NCBI GenBank assembly: GCA_002416285.1
Contig: DICM01000027.1
Location: 1-40,239 of the forward strand
Direction: 5' to 3'
From: Caryophanales bacterium UBA5026
GTDB taxonomy: Bacteria; Bacillota_I; Bacilli_A; RF39; UBA660
DNA: 40,239 nt
Below the pieces are notes generated by a model that was given only the letters and a program-made list of their open reading frames with translations, did not search any database and had not been told where the DNA came from. Shown in pieces: positions 32,733-40,239 of the stretch; the first letter of the stretch is position 1; every line of letters starts with the position of its first letter. A program made the translations under genes and the position numbers.

Positions 32733-33125
32733 ATGAATAAGAAGGGATTTACCTTAGTAGAACTGCTTGCAGTTATTACATTATTAATGGCATTATTAGT
32801 ATTGACTTTTCCAACTGTTTTAGAGATGATTCAAAAAAAGGAACAAGAGATTGATCAAGCAAAGCTAGATTTAATTTATAGTGCCGCCGATAGTTATATG
32901 AATAATAATAAGAATGCTTATCCGAAAAAAGTAGGGAATATCTATTGTATTTCCGTTCAGACTCTAACTGACGAACATTTGCTGTCGTTTGAAGCAGATG
33001 ATAAGATATTATATACAAATGATAAAAAGGATACTTTGAACATCGTTCGAATTGCTATTGGTAAGAATTCTAAGAATGCTTATAGTATTCCAAAAGATGG
33101 GAATTGCACCCCTGTTCTTAACTAA
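32733..33125 (+). CDS. Type IV pilin-like (prepilin) protein
   Basis: 130 residues from ATG at 32733 with AGGTGATAGT upstream. The N-terminus is a textbook prepilin: a short basic leader MNKKG cut before FTLVELLAVITLL, with Glu5 of the mature protein present, followed by a hydrophobic helix. The C-terminal domain (about 40-130) is small, with two Cys (CISV, CTPV) that could form a disulfide. It would be processed by a prepilin peptidase (not in the window) and assembled into a pilus or pseudopilus. The gene has its own promoter and is separate from FtsK. Confidence 0.88.
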   Translation: MNKKGFTLVELLAVITLLMALLVLTFPTVLEMIQKKEQEIDQAKLDLIYSAADSYMNNNKNAYPKKVGNIYCISVQTLTDEHLLSFEADDKILYTNDKKDTLNIVRIAIGKNSKNAYSIPKDGNCTPVLN

Positions 33126-33158
33126 AAAGTTACTTTTAAAAATATAGTTAAAATGGTT

Positions 33159-33185
33159 TTCAAGACGATTATATTATGTTATAAT
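33159..33185 (+). promoter_or_regulatory. Promoter of the structured RNA
   Basis: TTCAAG (33159-33164) and TATAAT (33180-33185), 15 bp apart. Start of transcription expected near 33191. Confidence 0.5.
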
Positions 33186-33190
33186 GAAAT

Positions 33191-33360
33191 TGCTAGAAGG
33201 ATGGTAGTTTAAAAAAACCTACTAATTTATGACATTGGTAATCTAATGATTAGGTTGTGTTGAATACTCGTATTTATATGAGGATCCTAAAACTTAGTTT
33301 GTGATGACCACCTGGGAGCTCAGGTTTTGTCATTAATTGCCGCCTTCTGGCTTTTTTTTT
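33191..33360 (+). ncRNA. Structured ncRNA, 6S-like topology
   Basis: About 165 nt. The 5' end GCTAGAAGGATGGT (33192-33205) pairs with GCCGCCTTCTGGC (33339-33351) with one bulge, closing the molecule, and a T-run follows. Inside are TTAGG/CCTAA, the hairpin CTCGTAT/ATATGAG (33268-33283 region) and a compound hairpin ATGAC...ACCTG/CAGGT...GTCAT (33304-33333). A promoter sits in place, and there is no ORF. Closed ends plus a long stem and a 3'-side hairpin resemble 6S RNA, but the sequence does not let me name a family; it could also be an FtsK leader. Confidence 0.45.
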
Positions 33361-33405
33361 TATGAAAAGAATGTTATAATTGATATGAAACTAGGAGGCA
33401 GTATT

Positions 33406-35637
33406 ATGGCAAAGAAAAAGAATCGTAAGGAAACGAAGAAAAAGGATACAGGATATCATGTTGAGTTAGTTGGTATTTTCTTAATCTTAATTTCGATTAT
33501 TGGTTTTATCCCAAATACTGGTATGATTGGTAACTTTATTGGAAGTTTTGCGGGATTTTTAGTTGGAACTTGGTATAATGTTCTGCTTGGAATTGTGATG
33601 ATTATCGGTATTTATATGATGGTAAAAAGAGCGAAACCAGATTTTTTTACATCAAAATTAATTGGGTTTTATATTGTCTGTGTTGCAATACTTGTTTTTT
33701 CACATATCAAATATATACAAGATAAGGATTTAAAGGGATTTGATATTGTTACGCAGACTGTGAACAATTTAATGCAATCGGGTAATAATCAGATTAATTT
33801 AGGTGGAGGTATGATTGGAGCACTTTTTTCTTTATTGTTTAGTTATTTACTAGATATTAAAGGAACACAAATTGCTATGTGGGCACTCTTAATTTGTGGA
33901 ACGATCATGTTTACTGGAATTTCTATTTATGATGCAGTCAAATGGATTTTATCGAAGATGAAACGAAAGACTCCACGTGAAAAGAAAGTAAAAAAGGAAT
34001 CGGAAAAACCAGAGGCTCCGATTATTACTGCACCTGAAGAAAAAGATAATCGGATTGTAGTTTCTAGTGTCGATCAGTTAATCCATATTAATGAGGATAA
34101 AGTTCCTGTAAAAGAGGAACCACCGGCACCAAAAATTATGGTAAATGAGAGTACCGGTGAAGTGATAGAAGAGAATAATAAGAATTATTCTTATCCACCT
34201 TTGTCTTTACTTAATCCACCAAAGAAGAATAAAGGTAGTGAAGATAAAGCAACGATTAATCATAATGTTGAAGTATTACAACAGGTATTTCAAGATTTTG
34301 GTATTGTTGGTAGAGTTGTTGCTATCCATCCAGGTCCTACTGTTACACAGTATGAGATGGAAACGAAGTCAGGTACTAAAGTAAGTAAGATTTTAAATAT
34401 TCACCGAGAGATCGCTTTAGCACTAGCTGCTAAAGATGTCCGTATTCAAGCACCAATTCCGGGCAAATCAACAATCGGTATTGAAATTCCAAACAAAGTA
34501 ACGGCTATGGTAACTGTTCGTGAAATCTTAGAGCAAGTTCCGCCAAATAAAAAAGATTCTAAATTATTAGTTGCTCTTGGAAGAGACATTCTGGGACGTC
34601 CCGTTTTCTGTGAAATCGATAAAACACCACACCTTTTAGTAGCTGGTTCTACTGGTAGTGGTAAGTCTGTTTGTATTAATAGTATTATTGTTTCTATTTT
34701 AATGCGAACAAAACCAGATGAAGTGAAATTGGTATTAGTAGACCCTAAAAAAGTAGAATTTAGTATGTATAATGGTGTACCGCACCTACTTGTTCCAGTC
34801 GTTACTGAACCGAAAAAGGCTAATATTGCCCTTAAGAAAATAGTTGTGGAAATGGAAAAACGCTATGATTTATTTAGTGAGAGTGGAACAAAAAATATTG
34901 CGGGATATAATGAAATGATCGATAAGAAAAATACATCTCTACCAGAAGGTGAAAAACTAAGAAGAATGCCTTATATTGTAGCAATTATAGATGAGTTAGC
35001 TGATTTGATGCTCGTAGCTGCAAAAGAAGTGGAAGATTCCATTATGCGCATTACCCAGATGGCTCGTGCTGCTGGTATTCACTTAATTGTTGCAACACAA
35101 AGGCCAAGTACAGATGTTATCACGGGTGTTGTAAAATCAAATATTCCATCTAGAATTGCCTTTGCAGTAGCAAGTGGTATCGATTCTAGAACAATCTTGG
35201 ATCATCCTGGCGCTGAGAGGTTGCTTGGAAAAGGAGATATGTTATTTGCTTTACAAGGAGAAACTTCTCCAACTCGTGTTCAGGGAGCATTTTTATCGGA
35301 TGATGAGATTAAATCGGTTGCCGATTATGCAATCAAGCAACAAATTGCTCATTATGATGAAACACTTTTAATGGATGAAGATGAAATGAATGCGACAACT
35401 ATGGTAAATGATGGTAAGAATAGAGATGCTGATGAAGAGCCTCTTTACAATGAAATTGTTGAGTTTGTCGTAACACAAGGAAAAGCCAGTGCCTCTTTAT
35501 TACAACGACGGTTTAGATTGGGTTATAACCGTGCTGCAAGAGCGATTGATTTACTTGAAGAACGAGGAATTATCGGTCCTAGTAATGGTTCTAAACCGAG
35601 AGATGTATTAGTAAAATTAGAAGGAGAAGATGAGTAG
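33406..35637 (+). CDS. ftsK: DNA translocase FtsK/SpoIIIE
   Basis: 743 residues from ATG at 33406 (GGAGGC upstream); a longer frame from 33337 begins in the ncRNA terminator. Four hydrophobic segments (about 20-175), a charged linker with a proline-rich stretch, then the motor domain: alpha/beta part, Walker A GSTGSGKS (414-421), VLVDPKKVEFSMY, IDELADLM (Walker B), ATQRPSTDVITG and a C-terminal gamma winged helix (AADYNRAARAI-type: LGYNRAARAIDLLEERGIIGPS). It pumps chromosome DNA across the division septum or forespore membrane toward the terminus. Length is typical for Bacillota. Its 3' end has a weak GAAGA/TCTTT hairpin. Confidence 0.95.
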   Translation: MAKKKNRKETKKKDTGYHVELVGIFLILISIIGFIPNTGMIGNFIGSFAGFLVGTWYNVLLGIVMIIGIYMMVKRAKPDFFTSKLIGFYIVCVAILVFSHIKYIQDKDLKGFDIVTQTVNNLMQSGNNQINLGGGMIGALFSLLFSYLLDIKGTQIAMWALLICGTIMFTGISIYDAVKWILSKMKRKTPREKKVKKESEKPEAPIITAPEEKDNRIVVSSVDQLIHINEDKVPVKEEPPAPKIMVNESTGEVIEENNKNYSYPPLSLLNPPKKNKGSEDKATINHNVEVLQQVFQDFGIVGRVVAIHPGPTVTQYEMETKSGTKVSKILNIHREIALALAAKDVRIQAPIPGKSTIGIEIPNKVTAMVTVREILEQVPPNKKDSKLLVALGRDILGRPVFCEIDKTPHLLVAGSTGSGKSVCINSIIVSILMRTKPDEVKLVLVDPKKVEFSMYNGVPHLLVPVVTEPKKANIALKKIVVEMEKRYDLFSESGTKNIAGYNEMIDKKNTSLPEGEKLRRMPYIVAIIDELADLMLVAAKEVEDSIMRITQMARAAGIHLIVATQRPSTDVITGVVKSNIPSRIAFAVASGIDSRTILDHPGAERLLGKGDMLFALQGETSPTRVQGAFLSDDEIKSVADYAIKQQIAHYDETLLMDEDEMNATTMVNDGKNRDADEEPLYNEIVEFVVTQGKASASLLQRRFRLGYNRAARAIDLLEERGIIGPSNGSKPRDVLVKLEGEDE

Positions 35638-35752
35638 TCTTTTCTTTTTCTATCGATAAGAGGGTATAAAAGTGGGTCAAAGAATAAAAACTATGGAATA
35701 TAATATAGTTCATTAAAATTACAGAGAAGATATTTATAGGAGGGATGATTAT

Positions 35753-36637
35753 ATGGGGAATTTGGATGTTTTTTATGGAAAATTAAGTCATTATACTAAT
35801 ATTGATGTGAAGTATGTAGAACTAATATTTAATACGGCTTTGTTACTACTTTGTCTATTTATACTAAAAAGAATAGGTAAATTTTTGATTAAAAAATTCG
35901 TTAAAGACGAACGAAAATATTATACTTATAATTCCAATTATCGGATATTTTTAAACACAGTTGGTGTTATTATTATGGTTTTCATTTTGGATAGTTATAT
36001 TAAAAATTTAATGACCTTTATTAGTTTTATATCGGCAGCTTTTGCGATTGCTTTAAGAGATATTATTTTAAATTTCTTTTGTGGTTTATATATTAAAATT
36101 AAAAAAATATTTAAAGTGGAAGATCGTATTGAAATTAATGGTGTTAAAGGCGATGTTATGAACATCTCTACTTTAGAATTTAGTATCTTAGAGGTAAGTT
36201 CTAAGGAAGAAAATGGGCAGTCAACAGGAATTATTGTAACGTTTCCTAATTCTGTTATTTTTTCGTCACATATTAAAAATAGTACGAAAGGATTTAAATA
36301 TATTTGGGATGAAATTGTGGTAAAAATTCCTCTAGATGGAGATGTCACAAAAACAAAACAAGAAATATATAAAATTATTAATAATAATGAGGTTATCAAA
36401 AGAATTCCTAAAAAGATGATTAATGAAGTTCATAATATCAATGATCAATTTAGAGTTTACTATAATAAATATGAGCCAGTTATCTATACTAGGATTGTTG
36501 ATGATATCGTCGTTTTAAATGTTCGCTATCTAATTCATCCAAAAAAGGCCAGAGCTGTAGAAAGTGTGATATGGGAAAATATTTTACTAGCTTATAAAGA
36601 GGGAAGAATTAACTTAGTAAATAATGTTACGAAATAA
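35753..36637 (+). CDS. MscS-family mechanosensitive channel
   Basis: 294 residues. N-terminal hydrophobic segments at about 20-42, 65-85 and 90-115; the pore-lining helix is followed by the family signature ALRDIILNFFCGLYIKIKKIFKVEDRIEINGVKGDVMNISTLEFSIL, with the beta domain start at DRIEI and a soluble C-terminal domain (about 175-290). Three-segment layout equals E. coli MscS. It opens at high membrane tension and protects against osmotic down-shock. Start has AGGAGGGATG upstream. The soluble domain is a little longer than in E. coli MscS. Confidence 0.85.
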   Translation: MGNLDVFYGKLSHYTNIDVKYVELIFNTALLLLCLFILKRIGKFLIKKFVKDERKYYTYNSNYRIFLNTVGVIIMVFILDSYIKNLMTFISFISAAFAIALRDIILNFFCGLYIKIKKIFKVEDRIEINGVKGDVMNISTLEFSILEVSSKEENGQSTGIIVTFPNSVIFSSHIKNSTKGFKYIWDEIVVKIPLDGDVTKTKQEIYKIINNNEVIKRIPKKMINEVHNINDQFRVYYNKYEPVIYTRIVDDIVVLNVRYLIHPKKARAVESVIWENILLAYKEGRINLVNNVTK

Positions 36638-36648
36638 GAAAATATTTT

Positions 36649-36672
36649 AAAGATTCTAGTGAATCTTTTTTT
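36649..36672 (+). terminator. Terminator of the MscS gene
   Basis: AAAGATTC (36649-36656), loop TAGT, GAATCTTT (36661-36668), T-run. Confidence 0.8.
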
Positions 36673-36691
36673 CTTATCTTCATAAACTATT

Positions 36692-36718
36692 TTAGCACTC
36701 TATATTGACAAGTGCTAA
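36692..36718 (+). promoter_or_regulatory. CIRCE operator (HrcA site)
   Basis: TTAGCACTC, 9 bases, AAGTGCTAA: the HrcA-binding CIRCE element with one mismatch from the consensus arm (A for G at 36710). It overlaps the -35 of the ClpB promoter, so HrcA should repress clpB until heat shock. Confidence 0.88.
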
Positions 36719-36732
36719 AATAGTGATATAAT
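36705..36732 (+). promoter_or_regulatory. Promoter of clpB
   Basis: TTGACA (36705-36710), 16-bp spacer, TATAAT (36727-36732). It is the housekeeping-sigma type and lies within and just after CIRCE. Confidence 0.8.
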
Positions 36733-36777
36733 GTTTATGGTATGAAAAAAGAACCATAATGAAAAGGAGGAATATTT

Positions 36778-38901
36778 ATGAATATTGGAAATATTAACAA
36801 TACAGAAGAAGAAAATGTTCTTGAAAAATATGGTCGTGATATTGTAAAAAATGTTATGGATGGTAAGGTTGATCCAGTTATTGGCCGCGATGATGAAGTG
36901 CGCAGCATTACGCGTATTCTATCTAGGAAAAGTAAAAATAATCCGGTTTTAATTGGAGAACCAGGAGTTGGTAAAACGGCTATTGTCGAAGGACTTGCAC
37001 AGCGTATTGTAAAAGGTGATGTACCGAATAGTCTAAAAAATAAACATATTTGGGAACTAGATATGGGATCTTTAATTGCAGGAGCTAAATATCGTGGTGA
37101 ATTTGAGGAACGATTAAAAGCAGTGTTAAAAAAAGTAAAAGATTCTAATGGTGAAATCATTATGTTTATCGATGAGATCCATATGATTGTTGGAAGTGGT
37201 GCCGAAGGTGCAATGGATGCGGGTAATATGTTAAAACCAATGCTAGCACGTGGTGAAATCAAAGTGATTGGTGCTACTACACTAAATGAATATCGTAAAT
37301 ATATTGAAAAAGATGGCGCTCTTGAAAGACGTTTTCAAAAGGTTTTAGTTCAAGCACCGTCAGTTGAAGATACAATTACGATTCTACGTGGTCTTAAACC
37401 GAGATTTGAAGTCTATCACGGTGTAACAATCAAAGATAAAGCGATCGTCGCTGCGGCAACTTTATCAGATCGCTATATTACGGATCGTTTTTTACCAGAT
37501 AAAGCAATAGATTTGATTGATGAAGCATGTGCAACAATCAAAGTACAAATGGATTCAGTTCCAACTGAACTAGATGTCTTAACTCGTAAAATTATGAAAT
37601 TACAAATTGAACTTGAAGCGATAAAAAAAGATAAAGATGAGATGAGTAAAAAGCGAGTGGAAGAAATCAAATCTCAGATTGAAGCTCTCAAAGTAAATGA
37701 AAAGAAATTGAGAACTGATTGGGAGAATGAAAAGAACATCAATGACCGTATTAATACGAAAAAAGAAGAAATGGAAAAAGTTAATTTCCAATTAGAGCAA
37801 GCAGAAAACAATTATGATTTAGAAACCGCCGCAAAATTACGTCATGGTACTCTTCCAAGATTAGAAAAAGAATTAGAAGAATTGCGTAAATTAGATAGTG
37901 CGAAAATTTTAAGTGATATTGTCGATGAAGATGATATTGCTGGTATTATCTCGAAATGGACGAATATTCCTGTTCAAAAATTAGTAGGCGGAGAACGGGA
38001 AAAACTAATTCATTTAGAAGAGAATATGAAAAATCGTGTAAAAGGACAGGACGAAGCTTTACAGTTAGTTAGTGAAGCGATTATACGTGCAAGGGCTGGT
38101 ATTAAAGATCCAAAACGTCCAATTGGTTCCTTTATTTTCCTAGGTCCAACTGGTGTTGGTAAAACAGAAGTTGCGAGAACTTTGGCATACGAACTTTTCG
38201 ATGATGAAAGACATATGATTCGTATTGATATGAGTGAATATATGGAAGCACATAGTGTGGCTCGATTAGTTGGAGCGCCTCCAGGATATGTTGGATATGA
38301 TGAAGGTGGACAGTTAACCGAAGCTGTTCGTAGAAATCCGTACAGTATCGTCTTGTTTGATGAAATTGAAAAAGCTCATCGCGATGTTTTTAATATTTTA
38401 TTACAGATTTTAGATGATGGTAGAATTACTGATTCACAGGGTAGAACAGTAGATTTTAAAAATACAATTATTATTATGACTTCTAACTTAGGTAGTGATT
38501 ATATTTTACAGAATAAGGAAAATAGTGATGAACTTGTACTATCAGAGTTAAAACAGACTTTTAAACCGGAATTTATCAATCGGATTGATGAAATTATTAT
38601 CTTTAAGTCATTAACAAAGACAGTTGTTTATGATATTTTGGATAAAATCATCAAGGAAATCGAGGAACGATTACAAGATAAAAAGTTAACAATTGAATTA
38701 AGTAAAGAAGCAAAAGATTTTATTGTTGATGAGTCTTATGATGAATCGTTTGGGGCACGTCCAATCAAACGATATGTCAGTCGAAACCTTGAGACTTTAA
38801 TTGCTAATGATATTCTAAGAGATAAAATAAAATTTAATAGTACAATTTATGTTGATGTTGATAATCATAATTTGATATTAAAAAGCAATGACAATATTTA
38901 A
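36778..38901 (+). CDS. clpB: ClpB-type disaggregase without N-domain
   Basis: 707 residues. Two AAA+ modules: Walker A GEPGVGKT (60-67), FIDEIHMIVGSGAEGAMDAGN (Walker B and sensor), second Walker A GPTGVGKT (456-463), VLFDEIEKAH and SGARPIKRYVSRNLE (sensor 2; GAR-P). Between them is a long coiled-coil M-domain (about 270-395), which with YDLETAAKLRHGTLPRLEKELEEL identifies ClpB rather than ClpC or ClpE; no zinc finger or ClpP-binding loop is seen. The usual ~140-residue N-domain is missing: the protein starts directly with EENVLEKYGRDIV, close to the internal-start form in E. coli. ATG at 36778 has AAAGGAGG 6 bases upstream, so this is the real start. It resolves aggregates with DnaK. Control by CIRCE is visible. 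Confidence 0.93.
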   Translation: MNIGNINNTEEENVLEKYGRDIVKNVMDGKVDPVIGRDDEVRSITRILSRKSKNNPVLIGEPGVGKTAIVEGLAQRIVKGDVPNSLKNKHIWELDMGSLIAGAKYRGEFEERLKAVLKKVKDSNGEIIMFIDEIHMIVGSGAEGAMDAGNMLKPMLARGEIKVIGATTLNEYRKYIEKDGALERRFQKVLVQAPSVEDTITILRGLKPRFEVYHGVTIKDKAIVAAATLSDRYITDRFLPDKAIDLIDEACATIKVQMDSVPTELDVLTRKIMKLQIELEAIKKDKDEMSKKRVEEIKSQIEALKVNEKKLRTDWENEKNINDRINTKKEEMEKVNFQLEQAENNYDLETAAKLRHGTLPRLEKELEELRKLDSAKILSDIVDEDDIAGIISKWTNIPVQKLVGGEREKLIHLEENMKNRVKGQDEALQLVSEAIIRARAGIKDPKRPIGSFIFLGPTGVGKTEVARTLAYELFDDERHMIRIDMSEYMEAHSVARLVGAPPGYVGYDEGGQLTEAVRRNPYSIVLFDEIEKAHRDVFNILLQILDDGRITDSQGRTVDFKNTIIIMTSNLGSDYILQNKENSDELVLSELKQTFKPEFINRIDEIIIFKSLTKTVVYDILDKIIKEIEERLQDKKLTIELSKEAKDFIVDESYDESFGARPIKRYVSRNLETLIANDILRDKIKFNSTIYVDVDNHNLILKSNDNI

Positions 38902-38918
38902 TAGTTTCAATTTCATTG

Positions 38919-38948
38919 TTGACAACAAACAGCAAAATAAGATAAACT
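38919..38948 (+). promoter_or_regulatory. Promoter of the pilin-adhesin gene
   Basis: TTGACA (38919-38924), 18-bp spacer, TAAACT (38943-38948). The -35 is perfect; the -10 is imperfect. Confidence 0.5.
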
Positions 38949-38975
38949 AGAATTATAGAAACTAGGAGTGATCGT

Positions 38976-39020
38976 ATGATTTACAAAATGCAAACGGGGG
39001 GGGGGTATTTAGCCTTCTAA
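38976..39020 (+). CDS. Short frame from strong start, stopped after poly-G
   Basis: ATG at 38976 has GGAGTGAT 4-5 bases upstream, a far better ribosome site than any other in this region. In the given sequence it reads MIYKMQTGGGYLAF and stops at 39018-39020, just after the G10 tract. With 8 or 11 G it would run on into the pilin-adhesin frame. So it is either the truncated (OFF) start of that gene or, if the tract is stable, an upstream leader ORF ending 17 bases before ATG 39038. Confidence 0.55.
   Translation: MIYKMQTGGGYLAF
38996..39005 (+). repeat. G10 homopolymer tract in the start region
   Basis: Ten consecutive G in a ~30% GC genome, between the strong start ATG (38976) and the pilin frame. 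Long poly-G is rare in such DNA and is the usual substrate of slipped-strand phase variation. Confidence 0.85.
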
Positions 39021-39037
39021 ATTCTTTCAAAAGAAGA

Positions 39038-40239
39038 ATGAAAAAGAAAGATCGAAATGAAAATCGATCTTTTCGTGGCTTTACATTAGTGGAATTACTA
39101 GCAGTAATTGTAATTCTTGCAGTCATCGCTTTAATTACAACTCCAATGATCTTAAGTCAAATTGATGAGGTCAGAAAAAAGAGCTTTGTTGCCAGTGCTA
39201 TGAATGTACTGAATGCAGCAAATTTTTATGTTTCATCGGATCATATCATTCCAGAGAATGGAGTACAAATAAAAGAGTTAGAAATCAAAAACAAAGAAAT
39301 TTATAGTGGGTTAGTTTTTCAAAATAAAGAATCTGCTTATGTATTAAAAAGCTTCACAAATGGGAACTATTGTGCTTCTGGAACGAAGATAGATTTAGTG
39401 GTAAGAAAAGGAAATTGTACTGGAGAGATGAATCTCTATGCGAGTCTTTCGTTATTGGTGAAAGAGAAAACAACGAGAAAGATTACCGTAGAGGCAATCG
39501 CAAGTGATGATACGGGTATTTCAGGCTATTCTTATTGTGTTGCCGATTGCGGGAATGATTCTAACTGGAAAAACAATAGTAACAATGAATATACGTTTGA
39601 TTCGTTAAGGTATAGTAAGAAGTATGAGATACATGTAAGAGTAACGAATCGAATCGATAAGGTAACGGAAAAGACGATCGAAGTCGTAACAGAAGCACTC
39701 CCAACGGCAACATACTCAGTTCAAGAAAGTGGATGGACGAAACGTAAGACGGTAACGATTACCTATCCAAACAATGTTGAGAACTATCTAATCGTACATA
39801 GCGGGATTGCCAAACTGAATGGGGAAGTAATAACAGTCGGAGAAAGAAGAAAGGTTAGTGGAACAAGTGTAGAAGTCATCTTTGAAACGAATGGAACAAT
39901 TGAAGCGATTACCAGTGATGGGTACAATGAAGCAAGCCCATCAACCTTAACAATCAGTCAAGTGGATCCAACGAATCCAGAAAGTGTGAGTGTAGGAATT
40001 GGAACGGTAACGAGTAAAAGTATTCAAGTTATCGCAAATGGAGTTGATCCTGAATCAGGAATCACCAAATATGAGTTTCAAGTAAATGGTGGAGCTTGGA
40101 TTGATAATGGAACGAATAATACGTATCTATTCAGTAATCTAACGAGTGGAAGTTATACTTATAAAGTAAGACTCACGAATAAAGCTCTTGGAGTAGCGGA
40201 AAGTAGTGAGCGAGTACAAGCAACAACGACAATCGTAAC
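39038..40239 (+). CDS. Large pilin-like adhesin, 5' part
   Basis: Open to the right edge: 400 codons seen, no stop. ATG at 39038 gives leader MKKKDRNENRSFRG, a prepilin cleavage site before FTLVELLAVIVILAVIALI (Glu5 present), so it is a type IV pilin/pseudopilin-type protein. The small head domain (about 40-150) has Cys pairs; then at least two repeat domains of fibronectin-III/Ig-like type: KITVEAIASDDTGISGYSYC... and SIQVIANGVDPESGITKYEF..., each ending with a tyrosine-rich strand and TNK/TNR motif. This looks like a pilus-tip adhesin, far bigger than the pilin at 32733. ATG 39038 has only a weak AAGAAG site; the strong site is at ATG 38976, in a different frame because of G10. If the latter is the true start, the leader is 36-38 residues, long for a type IV prepilin. 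Confidence 0.8.
   Translation, partial: MKKKDRNENRSFRGFTLVELLAVIVILAVIALITTPMILSQIDEVRKKSFVASAMNVLNAANFYVSSDHIIPENGVQIKELEIKNKEIYSGLVFQNKESAYVLKSFTNGNYCASGTKIDLVVRKGNCTGEMNLYASLSLLVKEKTTRKITVEAIASDDTGISGYSYCVADCGNDSNWKNNSNNEYTFDSLRYSKKYEIHVRVTNRIDKVTEKTIEVVTEALPTATYSVQESGWTKRKTVTITYPNNVENYLIVHSGIAKLNGEVITVGERRKVSGTSVEVIFETNGTIEAITSDGYNEASPSTLTISQVDPTNPESVSVGIGTVTSKSIQVIANGVDPESGITKYEFQVNGGAWIDNGTNNTYLFSNLTSGSYTYKVRLTNKALGVAESSERVQATTTIV
39046..39073 (+). promoter_or_regulatory. Hairpin just inside the adhesin coding start
   Basis: GAAAGATCGA (39046-39055), 8-nt loop, TCGATCTTTC (39064-39073): a perfect 10-bp stem within the leader-peptide codons. It may act as an attenuator when no ribosome is translating through it. 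Confidence 0.45.

Larger units (their letters stand above)
33126..33405. other. Intergenic region containing a structured RNA gene
   Basis: 280 bases between the pilin and FtsK genes; no ORF fits. It holds the promoter (33159-33185), the structured RNA (33191-33360) and the FtsK -10 box and ribosome site. Confidence 0.6.

Noticed and set aside
33337..33405. Longer FtsK start at 33337
   Set aside because: It begins in the terminator of the ncRNA; ATG 33406 has AGGAGGC upstream.
36735..37262. Minus-strand 175-codon frame inside clpB
   Set aside because: It is antisense to conserved AAA+ motifs; a by-product of codon use.
38996..39005. G10 as a mere sequencing or assembly artefact
   Set aside because: Possible in principle, since poly-G is a known artefact, but the tract sits exactly between a strong start and a pilin frame that two other lengths would join; kept as a finding with a read-level check.
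1..40239. CRISPR array, rRNA genes, conjugation (type IV secretion) genes
   Set aside because: None seen on either strand; no regularly spaced repeats and no VirB4/VirD4-like motifs.

Overview
The window is about 30% GC, uses TGA, TAA and TAG as stops, and starts many genes with AGGTGAT-type ribosome binding sites and ATG or TTG codons. Together with LTA synthase-like, LytR-CpsA-Psr/PASTA, FtsK/SpoIIIE and CIRCE-controlled ClpB genes this points to a low-GC Gram-positive host (Bacillota, Bacilli-like, possibly an uncultured gut lineage). TGA stops argue against the Mycoplasma code. Species cannot be told from the sequence alone.

Layout. (1) 1-722 is the 3' end of an IS1182-type transposase gene. 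(2) 920-4042 is a cell-envelope operon: LtaS-like synthase, a single-pass membrane protein and a VanZ-like protein. (3) 4086-5645 is an ABC-F ribosome-protection-type ATPase behind a 4-codon leader peptide and hairpin. (4) 5780-6036 holds tRNA-Cys and tRNA-Gly with a terminator, then a small hypothetical gene. (5) About 6340 to 17-18.8 kb is an accessory island: a large serine recombinase, a MobV relaxase, two unknown genes, an oriT-like inverted repeat, and a four-gene cluster (membrane-anchored PIF1-like helicase, 1069-aa RecQ-like helicase, tail-anchored coiled-coil protein, helical protein). Next comes a minus-strand membrane protein flanked by two related structured RNA/terminator elements. 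I read the recombinase/MobV part as an integrative mobilizable element and the helicase cluster as its most likely uncharacterised cargo, possibly anti-phage defence. The right boundary was not found.

(6) 19.1-29.8 kb is ordinary to semi-accessory chromosome: a deoxyribosyltransferase-like protein, a TetR/ABC exporter operon with a visible operator, a phosphoesterase, an HhH-glycosylase-like protein with a ClbS/DfsB protein and a HAD phosphatase, a convergent Cof-type HAD gene, a second ABC exporter pair, and a GyrI-like protein. (7) 29.9-38.9 kb is core: LCP-PASTA protein, ZIP transporter, a type IV pilin-like protein, a structured ncRNA, FtsK, MscS, and ClpB without its N-domain under CIRCE and a -35/-10 promoter.

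(8) 38.9-40.2 kb is the start of a large pilin-like adhesin that runs off the right edge. A run of ten G lies between a well-placed ATG with a strong ribosome binding site and the pilin frame. Tract lengths of 8 or 11 join the two frames; 9 or 10 do not. This is a classic slipped-strand phase-variation arrangement and, with the helicase cluster, the most interesting thing in the window.
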